Positions 24,080 to 35,955 of a stretch of 64,000 bases of DNA are shown here, piece by piece (position 1 is the stretch's first letter; each line of letters starts with the position of its first letter). The stretch is from NCBI GenBank assembly GCA_948567375.1, contig OX419758.1:2423001-2487000 (forward strand). The letters run 5' to 3'. The translations under genes were made by a program, and so were the position numbers. The notes beneath the pieces were generated by a model. The model saw nothing but the letters and a program-made list of their open reading frames with translations. It was not told the origin of the DNA and made no database searches. This stretch comes from Lunularia cruciata (lineage: Eukaryota > Streptophyta > Marchantiopsida > Lunulariales > Lunulariaceae).

Positions 24080-24790
24080 GGAGTGGCACGTCAACACTAT
24101 GATGTTATTCTAGGTCTACCTTGGCTTGAACATCATAAGGTTCAATTTAATTCGAATAGATAACAAATTAAAGTATAACACCAAGGTAGAAATTTTTGAT
24201 TAGATTGTCTAGCACCTCTAAGTAAGACATGTAAAAATAGTCAGTACCAAGATAAGAAGTTTGTTGAGAAGGCAGCCATAGAGCAAGCAAGAAGTACTAA
24301 GACAATAAATTGGACAATAAACAAAAAGTGAAGAATGCATATCCCTTGCCTTGAATTGATGACTTGCTTTATCAATTGAGTGGAGCATGATACTTCTCCA
24401 AGATAGATCTTTGTAGCAACTATTGGAAAATCCCCATTGATAGGAAGGATGTGCAAAAGACTACCTTTTGCACAAGGTATGGGCATTGTGAATGCTCTAT
24501 GTTTTGAATGTTGAATGGAGAGTTCTATCTTTTGAGCTCACTAATGCTCTAATAGTCTTCATGGATTAGAGGCATAAGGTGTTAGATGGACTATTGGATT
24601 GGTACATGGTGGTGTTCTTGGATGACATTTTAATCTATAGCAAGATAATGGCAAAACATGCAAATTACATGCAAGAAGTCCTAAGACAATTAGGACAATG
24701 GAAGTTTTATCGCAAGAAGTTGAAGTATGCATTTTGGAAGAAGGAAGTTACCTTTGTGGGTCGCAAGATCTCATCATAAGGAATCAAGAT
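24080..24790 (+). pseudogene. Gypsy protease-RT linker and RT remnant, internal region 1
   Basis: HYDVILGLPWLEHHKVQFN (about 24092-24150) is the conserved stretch after the protease. RT blocks follow: VKNAYPLP (about 24330) and [10 protein letters not shown] (about 24615), within an open segment at 24579-24779 that ends KLKYAFWKKEVTFVGRKISS. These correspond one to one with blocks at 28318-28655 in the second internal region. Frame breaks separate them. A segment upstream of RT does not match the second copy. Confidence 0.75.
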
Positions 24791-25079
24791 GAAAGAGGAG
24801 AAAATCAAGGCCATCATTGATTGCCCTACTTTGAATGATCCTATAGGATCATTCACAATGACATGATTTGAAGTCTCTTCTTCTCATCACCGTGGTAATT
24901 ATGACGGTATCAATTGACTCCAAAATCCAACTTGAATTTAAGATCAATTTATAGCAAGATCCTTTCTTTTAGATGGTACAAGATCATCTTGCAACATGCA
25001 ATAAGGAGTCCAACACCTTCTCCTTCAAGGAAGACCTTCTATTCTATGAGAACCAGATTTATGTTCTAGCTAAGAGTGA

Positions 25080-26288
25080 TCTTTGACTTGTGCGCCTCCA
25101 AGAAGCCCATGACTTATCAATTGTTGGTCACATGGGTGAGAACAAGACCTTATGTACTCTCTAACGCTAATGGTGGTGGTCCAACATGACATGAGATGTT
25201 TGAGAGTATATCTGATTGTGCTAGAGCTGCCATGCAACAAAGCCAACAACCAAAAACAAAGTGGACTCCTTCATTCCACTCCTCCCAATTCCATATGCTC
25301 AATGGGAACATGTGAGTTTGGATCTCATCAAGTCCTTGCCCAAGATGAAGTAAGGTCACACAAAGATTGTGATGTTTGTGGATAAGCTTAGTAAGAAAAT
25401 CCATTTGGCACCAACCTTTGATACCATGGATGCTCCAAAATTAGTGCATATCTACTTCAACACCATCTCCAAGGATCATACCTCATGTACTCATCTCAAA
25501 TCCTGATCCTTGATTCATTGGAAAATTATGGCAAGAAATCTTCTAGATACTTGGCACAAAGCTTGCTTTGTCCATAGTCTATCATTCTCAAACTAATGGA
25601 CAAATTGAATGTGAAAATCATATCTTGGAGGATATGCTTTGTGCCTTTGTCAACATCCACAATACCAATTAGGATAAATGTCTTGTAGTTGTAGAGTCTG
25701 TATACAATAATTTCAAACAGATAAACACCAAATTCTCTCCTTTCTTCTTCAAATTTGGCCAAGATCCACTTGTTCCAGATTCCTTTCTTGCTCCTCCTTC
25801 ATCTCATATCCCTCATACTTCCACCTTTTTGACCACCATATACCAATCCCTCCAACAAGCTAAATCTCATCTCCTTGTTGTTCAAAATTGGTAAAAACAA
25901 TATGCAAACCACCATCACCGTGATCTCATCCTTCAAGTTGATGATAAGGTCATGCTTTTGTCTAGTAACCCCTCCTTCCTCCTCCCCCCCCCCCCAACTT
26001 GATATCAAAGTTTGTAAACTCATCCCTAATTGGATAGGACCCTTTGATGTCACCCAAATCATCTCTCATGTTGCTTATTGACTTGCCTTGCCTTGTCATA
26101 TATCCCTCTATCTTTCACATTACCAAGTTGAAACCCTTTGTTCCTAACACATCCTTTTTCCTCTTGTGTCCAACCTCCTCCTCCTCTTCTTGTCCCTATC
26201 AATGATCATGAGGAGTACAAAGTTAAGATATCCTTGTGCGTCGCCACATTCAACAAGGCCACCAACAACATACAAAGTACAAGATCCT
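25080..26288 (+). pseudogene. Gypsy integrase and chromodomain remnant, internal region 1, cut by insertions
   Basis: Readable blocks are GHMGEN (zinc region), WEHVSLDLIKSLPK, VMFVDKLSKKIHLAPTFDTM (about 25369-25428) and the C-terminal part at 25875-26160. A homopolymer run of C (about 25985-25997) interrupts the C-terminal part. The chromodomain-like tail stops at 26288, where a foreign LTR begins, and resumes at 27613 with a one-base deletion relative to the second copy. Stops abound. Chromodomain integrases direct insertion to marked chromatin, which fits a heterochromatin-like block. Confidence 0.72.
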
Positions 26289-27612
26289 TGTAATAATCCA
26301 AGGACAAGAGAACTCTCCAAGAGAGATACAAGAGATAAACATCAATTTCACATTCAATACTCCGATGCTGTAATATTCCGAGGACAAGAGAAGAGAGAAA
26401 ACACAGATTGCACACTCAAACATTCGATGCCCCAAGGGAGCACCTTCTCTTTATTATATAGACAAAGAGGATCTCCTCCAAGGAAGCTCCACCCTAGGAT
26501 TAGGGACACAGATAGGTGACATGTCAGCAAGCTCCACCCTTGGATTACTTACTTGGATGGGTGACATGTCTGGTCTAGGTCCCATCTGGTTGGTCAAACA
26601 AGCTTTGACCAGAGGGAATCTTTTAGGGAATCTTCCTATAGGAATCTCAGAATCACGTAAGGAACCATTGGAAAGCTCCCGATGAGAGAAAACAGGGGGG
26701 GAAGGAAGGCCAGCCTTTCCTTTGTTGGGGAAAAATTTGCACATTTTTGAGGCCTAATTCATCCGTTTAGGCCTCCAAAATTGCCTTCAAAGATTTCAGG
26801 CATATTTTGGTTCCTACTCAATTAGTAGAAGTCTCCTTTTTGTGATACCTCTTTCTGATCTGTTTAGTCCATCATGTGTAAACATCCTTCGAGATGTTAC
26901 CAAACCAATTCTCACCTTTAAATCATATGTCTAGCTATTGGTTCTAAGGTTCTCAAGTCTATTTCGGTTTCTGCCCTATTAGTAGAAGTACTCTTTTGGT
27001 GATTCTTCTATCTTATCTATTTTGACCATCATGTACAACATCATTCTAGATGTTACCAAACCAAATTTCACATCTAGATCATATGGCTAGCTTTTGGTAT
27101 TACAGATGCCCCAAAGGAGCACCTTCTCTTTATTATATAGCAAAGAGGATCCCCTCAAAAGAAGCTCCACTCTTGGATAAGATACATTGATTGGTGACTT
27201 GTCAGCAAGCTCCATCCTTGGATTAGTTGTTTGGATGGGTGACATGCCAATCCTTGTCCTATCTAGTTGACCAAAGGGAACATTTGGGGAATCTTCCTAT
27301 AGGGAGCTCAAAATCACATGGGTGAGGTACCATTGGAAAGTTCTCAATGAGATAAATCATAAAGAGAGAAGGTTAACCTTTTTTACCTTAAGGGGCAAAG
27401 TTCTTTTCATTTTCAAGGCCTAATTTATCTATTTATGCCTCCAAAATTGGCTCTAAATTTTTTAGGCTATTTTTGACTTCTGCCCTATTAGTAGAGGTAC
27501 TTTTTGGTGACAGCTTTGTCTAATCTTCCTAGCCCATTGTACACAACATCTTTCTAGATGTTACCAAGCTAATTTTCACCTCCAAATAATATATCTAGCT
27601 ACTTGTATTAGA
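26289..27612 (+). mobile_element. Older solo LTR nested in the composite element, itself interrupted
   Basis: A diverged LTR of the 15-21 kb family: 26289-26368 (TGTAATAATCCAAGG start) plus 27110-27612 (end GTATTAGA). It is flanked by atcct (26284-26288) and gtcct (27613-27617), a target duplication with one transition. The second internal region shows the unoccupied site, acaaagtcctttgg, at 30739-30752. A younger LTR sits inside it. Strand refers to the orientation as printed; the parent element's coding strand is the opposite. Confidence 0.82.
26369..27104 (+). mobile_element. Younger solo LTR nested in the older LTR
   Basis: 736 bp from TGTAATATTCCG to GGTATTACA, closely similar to the LTRs at 15396 and 21001, with two 45-bp internal units (26484-26573). 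The 5-bp duplication gatgc (26364-26368 and 27105-27109) is perfect, so this insertion is the youngest layer here. No internal region remains, as expected after LTR-LTR recombination. Confidence 0.92.
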
Positions 27613-27747
27613 GTCCTTTGGAAAGGTATCTCCTTCATGATGCCACATGGGAACCCTCTTTCTTATTTGCAAAATACACAAATAGCTAGCCAAGAGTTTG
27701 AATCTTTAATGGCAATGAGGATGTCAACAACTAGCAATGGGGGAATA

Positions 27748-28100
27748 TGTAACAATATGAAGTTTAGCGATAAAGTTAGTTAGGGCTAATGAAGTAGCAA
27801 ATAGGCCAAATTAGCCTAGAATATTCCAAAAGTATCCAAAAAGCTTCTTGGGAAGTTTCTTGGCTAGCTTAGCTTGCACCCCAAGTAGATAATTTATAGA
27901 AGCTTCCAACTAGCTTAGCTTGCATACCAAGTAGAAAACTTCTAGAAGAAAGCTTCTTGAGAAGTTTCTCAATAGCCTTGTATGCTCCTTATAAATACCA
28001 AAGTCAAAGCTCATGCTAGGCACTCAGAGTTTCTCACACTCAAGTGTTCCAATGAGATCTTCCATTCTCTTATTTCTCTCCTTAGTATTGATCTTTTACA
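27748..28100 (+). repeat. Middle LTR of the composite element
   Basis: 353 bp from TGTAACAATATG to CTTTTACA, shorter than the other copies by deletion in U3. It keeps TTCtaGAA (27940-27947) and TATAAATA (27990-27997). A purine-rich tract (caatgggggaata) precedes it. No PBS follows it. Confidence 0.85.
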
Positions 28101-28800
28101 CTACCAAGGAAGACTCAAGTGAGTAGACCAATCTATTGGTCTTCACCAAAGGAATTGGTGCAATAACGCTTACAGAGTTGTTGGAGAAAGATTTCATACA
28201 ACATAGTACATTTCCAACACTTGATAAATCTCCTTGGAGAGCATTGGTAATATTTGATCCAAAGAAGGATGGAGGACTTTGTTCTTGTATTGATTATCAT
28301 GGCCTCAAAAACAAATAGTGAAGAATGCATATCTCTTGCCTCAAATTGATGACTTACTTGATCAATTGAATACTTCTCCAAGTTGGATCTCCAAAGCAAC
28401 TATTGGCAGATACCCACTGGTAGAGAAGATGTACAAAAGAGTGCCTTTTGCACAAGGTATGGGTATTTTGAATGGAGAGTTTTTCCTTTTGGGCTCATTA
28501 ATGCACCAATAGTCTTCATGGATCAGATGCATCAAGTGTTGGATGGGTTATTGGATTGGTATGTGGTGGTGTTCTTGGATGATATTTTAATCTATAGCAA
28601 GACAAAGGTAGAACATGCAAATCACCTACGAGAAATCCTAAGACAACTACAATAGTGGAAGTTTTACTGCAAGAAGTTGAAGTGTGTCTTTTGACAAAAG
28701 GAAGTTACGTTCTTGGGTCATAAGATCTCATCAAAGGGGATCCAGATGGAAGAAGATAAAATCAAAGACATTATTGATTGGCTTACTCCAAAGGATGCTA
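28101..28800 (+). pseudogene. Gypsy RT remnant, internal region 2
   Basis: Segments at 28136-28318 and 28383-28655 read PWRALVIFDPKKDGGLCSCI, LPQIDDLLDQL, QSNYWQIPTGREDVQKSAF and [20 protein letters not shown], i.e. the RT palm and FLDD active site. It begins immediately after the middle LTR, so gag and protease are missing. One stop separates DYHGLKNK from VKNAYLLP. RT would copy element RNA into DNA; this copy cannot. Confidence 0.8.
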
Positions 28801-30878
28801 TAGAAATATGAGCATTTAATGGATTAGTCAGTCTTTATTGATGGTTCATCCACTACTATGCTCATGTAGTAGCACCATTGACCAATCTCTTGTAGAAGAA
28901 CTCAAGCTTTCAGTAGACCACCAAGCACAAAGAAGCATTATAGAAGCTGAAACATATGGTGTCTTCAAGACTCATTCTTCAACCATATGATCCTCAACTA
29001 CCTTGTGTGGTTGCTTTTGATGCTTCTAACCGTGTGATTAGAGCCATGTTGCAATAGGAATTCCATTGTCCATCCCATTGTCTTTGTATCTTGCCAACTA
29101 GATACAATAGAAAGGAATTACTTTGCTTGAGATCAAGAACAACTAGCAATGGTATATGCCACCAAGGTATGGAAACATTATCTCTTGGGGAAACAAGTGA
29201 TCATGCAAATTTATCACAAATCCTTGTTGTAGACATTACACTTGGAACACATGAAGAGTAAATTTCATTGATAATATAAACAACTATAATTTTTTGACAT
29301 CAAACTTGAGTACAAACCTAGTTAGTTCCATGTTATCCTTGATGTGTTATCATGAAAACCTGATTTGAAGTCTCTTCTTCTCATCATAGTGGCAATTATG
29401 ACCGTATTAGTTGACTTCAAAGTCCAAATTGAGTTTAAACAACTTTACAACAAGATCCTTTCTTTTAGATGGTACAAGGTTGTCTTGCAACATGCAACAA
29501 GGAGTAAAACACCTTTTCTTTCAAGAAAAGCCTTATATTCTATGAGAATCAAATTTATGTTCTAGCCAAGGATGATCTTTGACTTGTGCGTCTCCAAGAA
29601 GCCCATGACTCAACAATCGTTGGTCATATGGGTGTGGACAAGACTTGGGTACCCTCGAATGCCAATGGTGGTGACCCAACATGACACAAGATGTTCAAGA
29701 GTTTGTCCAATTGTATGAGAGCTACCAATGTAACAAGGTCAACAAATTTTTCAACTACTTTTCATTTCATATGCTTGTTGGGAACATGTGAGCTTAGATC
29801 TCATCACATCCTTGCCCAAGACAAAGCAAGTTCACACAATGATTGTGGTGTTTGTGGATAAGCTTAGTAAGCAAATCCATTTGGCACCAAAATTTGATAT
29901 CATGGATGCTCTAACATTGGTGTAGATCTACTTTGACATTATCTTCAAGGATCATATCTTGTGTTCTCATCTTTGATTTTGATCCTTGATTAATTGGAAA
30001 AATTTTGCAAGCACTCTTCCAGATACTCAACACCAATTTTGCTTTGTCCACAACTTATCATTCTCAAACTAATGCACACACTAAACATGCAAATCATACC
30101 TTGGAAGATATGCTTTGTGCCTTCATCAATTTTCACCATACAAATTGGGATGAATGTCTTGCAGCTACGAAGTTTGCATACAATGATTCCAAACATGCAA
30201 GCACCGGATTCTCTTCTTTATTCTTCAATAAAGAAGAGAATCCACTTGTACCAAATTCCCTTCTCTCTCCTCATCCATCTTATGTCCCTCATGCTTCTAC
30301 CTTCTTGACCACCATATCCCAATCTTTCCAATAAGCTAAATCTCATCCCCTTGTTGCTCAAAATTTTCAAAAATAATATGTGGATCAACATCATCGTGAT
30401 CTCACCTTTCAGTGATAAGGTCATGCTCTCATCTAGTAGCCTAACTTTTCCACTTGATAACCAAGTATATAAACGTGCTCTTAATTGGATAAGACACTTT
30501 GATATCACCCAAATCATTTCTCTCGTTGCTTATTGACTTTCCTTGTCTTGTCATATGCGCATCCACCTTGTCTTTGATATTTCCAAGTTGAAACCCGTTG
30601 TTCCTAATCCATCTTCTTTTTCCTCTTGTGTCCAACCTCCTCCTCTTCCCATCCATATCAATGATCATGAAGAGTATGAAGTTGATTGTATCCTTGCATG
30701 TTGCTACATTAAACAAGGCAATCAACAACATACATTGTACAAAGTCCTTTGGAAAAGGTATCCCTTTCATGATGCCACTTGGGAGCTTCTTTCTCATATG
30801 TAGAATGCACAAATGTCCATCCAAGAGTTTGAAGCTTCAATGGAAACAAGGATATTACCAACTAGTGGTTGGGAAATA
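28801..30878 (+). pseudogene. Gypsy RNase H, integrase and chromodomain remnant, internal region 2
   Basis: RNase H traces lie around 28900-29280. The integrase includes a VFVDKLSKQIHLAP-like block (about 29850) and SHTNAHTKHANHTLEDMLCAFINF-type sequence at about 30050-30130, related to the usual QTDGQTERANRTLEDMLR. The tail at 30543-30803 ends with HTLYKVLWKRYPFHDATWEL, a chromodomain signature (the W-K-x-Y/F and ATWE elements). The segment around 30740 preserves the empty target of the nested LTR in the first copy. Many stops and shifts. Confidence 0.72.
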
Positions 30879-31343
30879 TATAACAATATGGAGTTTAACG
30901 ACAAAGTTAATCATTATTAACAAAGTAGAAAATGAGCCAAATTAGCCTAAAATATTCCAGAAGTATCTAAGAAGCTACTTGGTACCTCCCAAGTATTGGG
31001 TAATGTGCATGCTAGGTGGCAACTGTTAGGAGGAAGCTTCCCAGCTAACTTAGCTTACACCTCAAATAGATAGCTTTTAGAAGCTTCCAACTAGCTTAGC
31101 TTGCATGCCAAATAGACAACTTCTAGAAAGAAGCTTATTGGAAAGGTTCCTAATTAACTTGGCTTTCATTCTAGGAAAGTGGCTTTTGAGAAGCTTTTGG
31201 AAAAGCTTCTCAAGAGCCTTGTATGGTCCTTATAAGTACCAAAGCCAAAGCTCATGCTAGGCATTTGGATTTTCCTACACATTCAAGTGTCCCAATGCGA
31301 TATTCCATTTTCCTATTTCTCTCTTTGGTCTTGGTCTTTTGCA
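30879..31343 (+). repeat. Third LTR of the composite element
   Basis: 465 bp from tataacaatatgg (first G lost) to cttttgca, followed by the right-hand gatat duplication. It retains TTCtaGAA at 31121-31128; other heat-shock-element-like blocks are mutated. Confidence 0.82.
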
Positions 31344-31348
31344 GATAT

Positions 31349-31859
31349 CAACTCCAAAGTGTGCATAGCAAAATTCCTCCTCAAAGATGGCTCGTCCAAG
31401 TTGAAAGTTGATAGCAACAAAGATCTTTAGGCCATTTCCTTTGTACATTGGTATACACAATGATGAAAAGCTAAATAATACCACATTGAGTTATATCTTA
31501 TCTAGATATAACAATCTACTTCTTTTTCCCAAAGGGAAGTAGAAAAAGGGAACAAAATTGCACTCTTTAGAATAGGTGAGAGGCAATAGTCCCAAAAAAC
31601 CCTTATGATATAAAGGTTCATTGGAAAACCCTGGCCTAGGTATCTTGGAAGGATATCTAGGCAGCATGCTCATGCAAGTGACCTTCTTGGTCATTGATTA
31701 AAGCTTTAGACATGTTAATACTAACATGAGTCATTGTATCAAAGTGAACTATTGGAGAAAGCTCTTCAAAATCTTGTGAGCTGCTATTGCATCTTAAAAA
31801 TTTTACATTTGACTAATAGGAAAATTGCTCAAAATACACCTAGAATCTATAAAAACTTA
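31349..31859 (+). other. No gene seen
   Basis: Original flank of the composite insertion; short frames only and no recognisable motif. Confidence 0.4.
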
Positions 31860-32900
31860 CAAACTTGCAATATGAGCTAATAATACTTTACTTTTGTCTA
31901 TCAAAGTAAGAACTTGATCCTTTACTTTTGTCTATCAAAGTAAGAACTCATATCAAGAATCTATTGGAACTTACATAGTCTCACCATGAGCTATAGCACT
32001 TTATTATGAGCTAATAATACTTTAGTTTTGTTTGTCAAAGAAGGAAATCATTGTAATATCATTAGGTAGATAAATTATCTAGAGGTGACATTTGGTTTGG
32101 TATTATTTCCAAAGATGTTATTCATGATGTTTGACAAAGATCAGAGAGAAGAGTCCCCAAAAGAGGACTTCGACTAATAGATTAGAGCCAAAAAACATCC
32201 CAAAAATCCTCAGAGCCAATCTCAAAGGCCTAAACAAATGAATTACGCCTCCAAGAATGGAATTCCCCTCTCTACAATGAAAAAATAGGTTGGACTTCTT
32301 CCCCCTATTGTTTTCTTCATTGGGAGCTGTCCAATGGCACCACTTTCATATTATTATGACCTTTTTATAAGAATATTTACAAAAGATTCCCAATGGTCTA
32401 ACTGATCTGACCCACCAAATGGGACCTAACATATCACCAATCAATGTATCCAATCTAAGGGTGTAGGTTCCTTGGAAGGGATCTTCTTCATTACATAATA
32501 AAGTCAAAGTGCTCCTTTGGGGCATTGGAGTATTCAGGAATTTAGTCTTGTGTTTCTTATTGTGTGTTTATCCCGGATGTTTCTTTTGTCCTCAGAGTTT
32601 ACACTCATCTCAAGAGATAAAGAATCCTCAAGGCTAATGCTGGAAAGTGGAGCTAAATCAAGAACTTATCTCAAGAGATGGGGAATTCTAAATGCTAATG
32701 CTGGAGAGTAGAGCTAGTAGTAATCTATTTTTATCTATCAACAAAAACTCATCTTAAGAGATGGGAAGTTCTCAAGGCTAATGCTAGAAAGTAGAGCTAA
32801 TAATACTTTAATTGTTTTTTTGTCAAAGCAAGAACTCATTTCAAGAGATTGATAATTCCCAAGGCTGATGCTAGAAAATGGCATAAAATAAGGAGGAAGC
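31860..32900. repeat. Degenerate minisatellite split by a solo LTR
   Basis: Words such as gagctaataatacttta, ttgtctatcaaagtaagaactcat and tcaagagatgggaattctcaaggctaatgctggaaag recur in order with a period of about 60-90 bp (31860-32051 and 32604-32900). An LTR insertion interrupts the array at 32052-32603. Confidence 0.65.
32052..32603 (-). mobile_element. Diverged solo LTR in inverted orientation
   Basis: 552 bp, TGTAATATC to AGTTTACA. Its reverse complement resembles the 15-21 kb Gypsy LTRs throughout: their accattggaaagctcc-type stretch, the aggcctaattcat block and the cctcggagtattaca end are recognisable. Flanks are atcat (32047-32051) and ctcat (32604-32608), four of five matching. An uninterrupted minisatellite unit at about 32830-32850 (caagaactcatttcaag) shows the likely empty site. 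Confidence 0.7.
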
Positions 32901-35569
32901 ACAAGAGACATGTGATACCATGTCTCTACTATGTTGGGAAGGAAGTGAAAGAAAAGGGATATAAAGTGATATAGTCCAAGCATACATACTTCTAATTTAA
33001 GTTCTTTTTGTTTATTGTATATTTCATATTATATTTCACATTTTTATTATTTTATATTTCATATTGTTTATTGTATATTTCATATAGACCACTTCCAATG
33101 CAAATTCAAAATTCTATGTTTTCAATATATTACTTTAATGTGAGAATCAGAACCTAGTCTTAGTAAGTATGAATTAGATTGTTCTATTTACTTGGAAGTA
33201 TGAAAATTAACTCTCTAAAACTAACCTAAACTTTAATCATCTTCTCTCAAAGACTTGGGAAGACCAAGAACCATGCTAAAGCAAGTAACTTACTTCTATC
33301 ATGTGAGAAGGAAGCCCAACCCTTTCCCTACTAGAATATGTGATAAATCCATGTGCTAAGATGCTTGGGTATAGTGATGTGGTTTTGGAAATTACCCTTG
33401 AGTCTTTAATCATTGCAACTACCAATAGCTCCATGAATATACAATGAATACAATGGAGGTTGATAGGAAATCCTTTCCCTTTCTCAAAGTATAACATAGG
33501 TCATGAATTTCTTACCAAAATTGTTATTGGGTATATGACCATAAATTGGTATAGAACAAGAACTTCCTCTCATTTCTATGACTAACAATGTTGATGCAAA
33601 ATGAACATTGTTATACAAGAACTCTCCATCTTAGTGTAAGCATCTAAGATAGAAAAGTAGAAAGTGTCTTGTTAATAATTTGTTTAGCACGCAACTTTGG
33701 AACCTCCTTAATAGGATGGGTGTTCATTCAAAACCCCCTTTTTGGGAAGAGCTTTATCCAAAAACTCCTTCCTAGTTCATTCAAAACCCCTAACCTAGAA
33801 ATGGGGTTCATCCAACGGGTTTGTTGGGCTTTCATCAAAAGGAAAAAATATTATTGGATCATTTTGAGGTTCGTTGGTTCCTAAGGACAAATCCGTTCCA
33901 AATGAAAGCATGGTTTGTTGGTGAAGAAAAAACAACAAGGTCATTTTGAGGTTTTTTGGGGGTGGCTTAGGGTTTAGGGTTTGGGACTGGAGGCAGGATG
34001 GGCATTAGGAAGAGGCAAGACTGGAGTTAGGAAGAAACAAGGACAACAACTTGTAAACATTCAAACAAAAATTGCATTGACAAAACATTGACAAATTGCA
34101 TTAACAAAACATTCTAATAGAACTTGCATAAATTGAAAGAGAAAGAACAATTGTAGAAATTTTCTGAAACAAAATTTGCAAAAAGAAATTGGAAGAGAAA
34201 TCTCTCATTTGGTGTAGGGTATTCTACCCCAAGAGTGACTTTCATTCCAAGTGCATTGAGGTCCACTTCATATATTGTTTCCACCGCCTTCCTCACTTGA
34301 TGCTTATCTAACTAGCTCCATTTGATCCAAGTATAATAGTCAATATAGAAATGAAGATATAAATCTATTAGCCAAAGCTCTTCATTGAAATCCTCCATGT
34401 TTGGCATATCTCATAGTTTCTTGTAACCTAGAATTTCATCAGCCATGCTTTAGGTCTCATATGGAAATGCTCTTCCTATCCTATCCACTCAAATCCTCTC
34501 ACTCTTGATCTCTCATGTGCCTCCTTCAAACCCTATTTCCCTAAAATCTTGTTTGTTTGCTGAGGTGCAATCTTCTCCTTCCTTTGCCCTTCTTTCTTTT
34601 CCCTCAAAATTTACTCAAATTGCTTAAAGTCCTTGTAAAATGTTAACTCTTTGCCCTCCCTCCTTTTCCCTTGAACTTCACTCAAGTACCAAAGAATCCA
34701 TGTAAACTATAAATTCCGCACTTTGTCCTCCTTCTCTTTGAATGCTTGGTGTGGTCTTGATTCTTGCTCTCCCGCACTTCTTGATTTATTAGGATTTCCC
34801 ACTCACCTTTAGTCTTCTTCTAGTTAGACAATTAGTTAGCAAATTCACTGCCTTCACCAATTCCTTCCCTTAAAACCTCTATTTCTCTATGGACATCTAA
34901 CTTTTTCATGAATTTCTCTTGAGCCTCTCTAGCTTTATGGCAACATGACAATTTAAACTTGGTACTCCTCGGAATTCATGTGTTTGCTTCACTTATCTAT
35001 AATGTTAATGCACAAGAGATATACCTATAAATTTCACAAGCTTTGGTATATTACATCCTTTACGTCCCTTATAAATTTTATTGAATCAAGCTATCTACCA
35101 TGAAAGCTACAAATATTCATGACACGAGCTATCCATATTTATACAAACCAACAACCCAACTGCCATTTATGGAATTCATCACCTCTTGATTGAATGGCCA
35201 TTCAAGGAATTCATCATCTCTTGTTGAATTGATATCCCATTTACATTCTTTTGAAATAAAATTTACATCTCCCAACATGCACTTTACATCCTGAAGAAGA
35301 AAGATCCTTCAACATACAAAGTTATGGATATAGACAAGATAGGACTATTCCATCATAAACACAAGACACACAAGAGACTATTCCAAATAACAATGCTTTA
35401 TTGGATGTTCAAAAATTCTCATTTCCATTATGGAATGCCATACCATACACAATTGCATAACTTTGGATCTTGTTTCTTCACGGGGGTGGAATTTTCACGA
35501 GATCAAGATCAAGATCATCTAATGCATCTTGATCACCATCTACACTCTCATTCTCTTCTTCCTCTTTTC
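32901..35569. other. AT-rich unassigned sequence
   Basis: Between 33000 and 33085 a tatttcatatt word recurs. A minus-strand frame at 34114-34296 (RKAVETIYEVDLNALGMKVT) and charged broken frames between 34380 and 34960 look like remnants of mobile-element proteins, probably linked to the transposase remnant that follows. No family could be assigned. Confidence 0.35.
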
Positions 35570-35955
35570 ACACGTCATATCAATTGATGAGGAAATTATG
35601 GAGAATGATACAAGAACATATCCACTTCAATAGAAAGTCACTTTTGTTCTTGGTCCTTTATTGAATCCTTAGTTCAAGCATAGAATGCTATCTTGCCTTC
35701 AACACGCTTATGCAATGCTTGTTCAATATACAGGATTTTGCACTTAATGTTAAAATTTTTCTCTCCTCAATGCGTGGGTGTTTGAAGGAGGGGTCAAAGT
35801 GATTCATGGGGATAAACTCAAAGTCTCCTAGTAAATACTGCTGATGATCAAAAACACTATTCTCACCTTGTTTCTCAATATAATTCCATAATGGAGATTT
35901 TTTGATACGAGTCATGTCATGATACGACCCATATTTGTAATGTTCCAAGAACAAG
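35570..35955 (-). pseudogene. PIF/Harbinger-like transposase C-terminal remnant
   Basis: A minus-strand frame reads YLLGDFEFIPM, then SFKHPRIEERKILTLSAKS and NKHCISVLKAR, then after frame breaks WICSCIILHNFLIN at about 35590-35635. In DDE_Tnp_4 transposases this corresponds to the 'LL(A/G)DsgY' block with a catalytic Asp, the 'R..vE..fG.LK.RF' block and the 'CiiLHNfl' C-terminus, in that order. Here the E of the catalytic block is not clear (HCIS). Harbinger transposases cut and paste DNA in the nucleus. The upstream part is removed at the LTR fragment junction around 35936. Confidence 0.5.

Larger units (their letters stand above)
22022..31343 (+). mobile_element. Three-LTR composite Ty3/Gypsy structure
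   Basis: Three LTRs of the heat-shock-element family (22022-22626, 27748-28100, 30879-31343) bracket two internal regions read on the plus strand. The whole is flanked by a perfect 5-bp duplication: gatat at 22017-22021 and at 31344-31348. Internal region 1 has PBS, gag, protease-RT linker, RT, integrase and chromodomain remnants. Internal region 2 begins directly in pol, without PBS or gag. One insertion followed by unequal recombination with a related copy would give this arrangement. Every coding region is broken. Solo LTRs of the other Gypsy family are nested in internal region 1. Confidence 0.82.

Noticed and set aside
26204..26519. Frames spanning the composite element and nested LTRs
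   Set aside because: They run across insertion junctions, so they are artefacts of nested mobile DNA.
33960..33990. Telomere-like tttagggtttggg sequence
   Set aside because: Only about two TTTAGGG-type units; too short to be an interstitial telomere tract.
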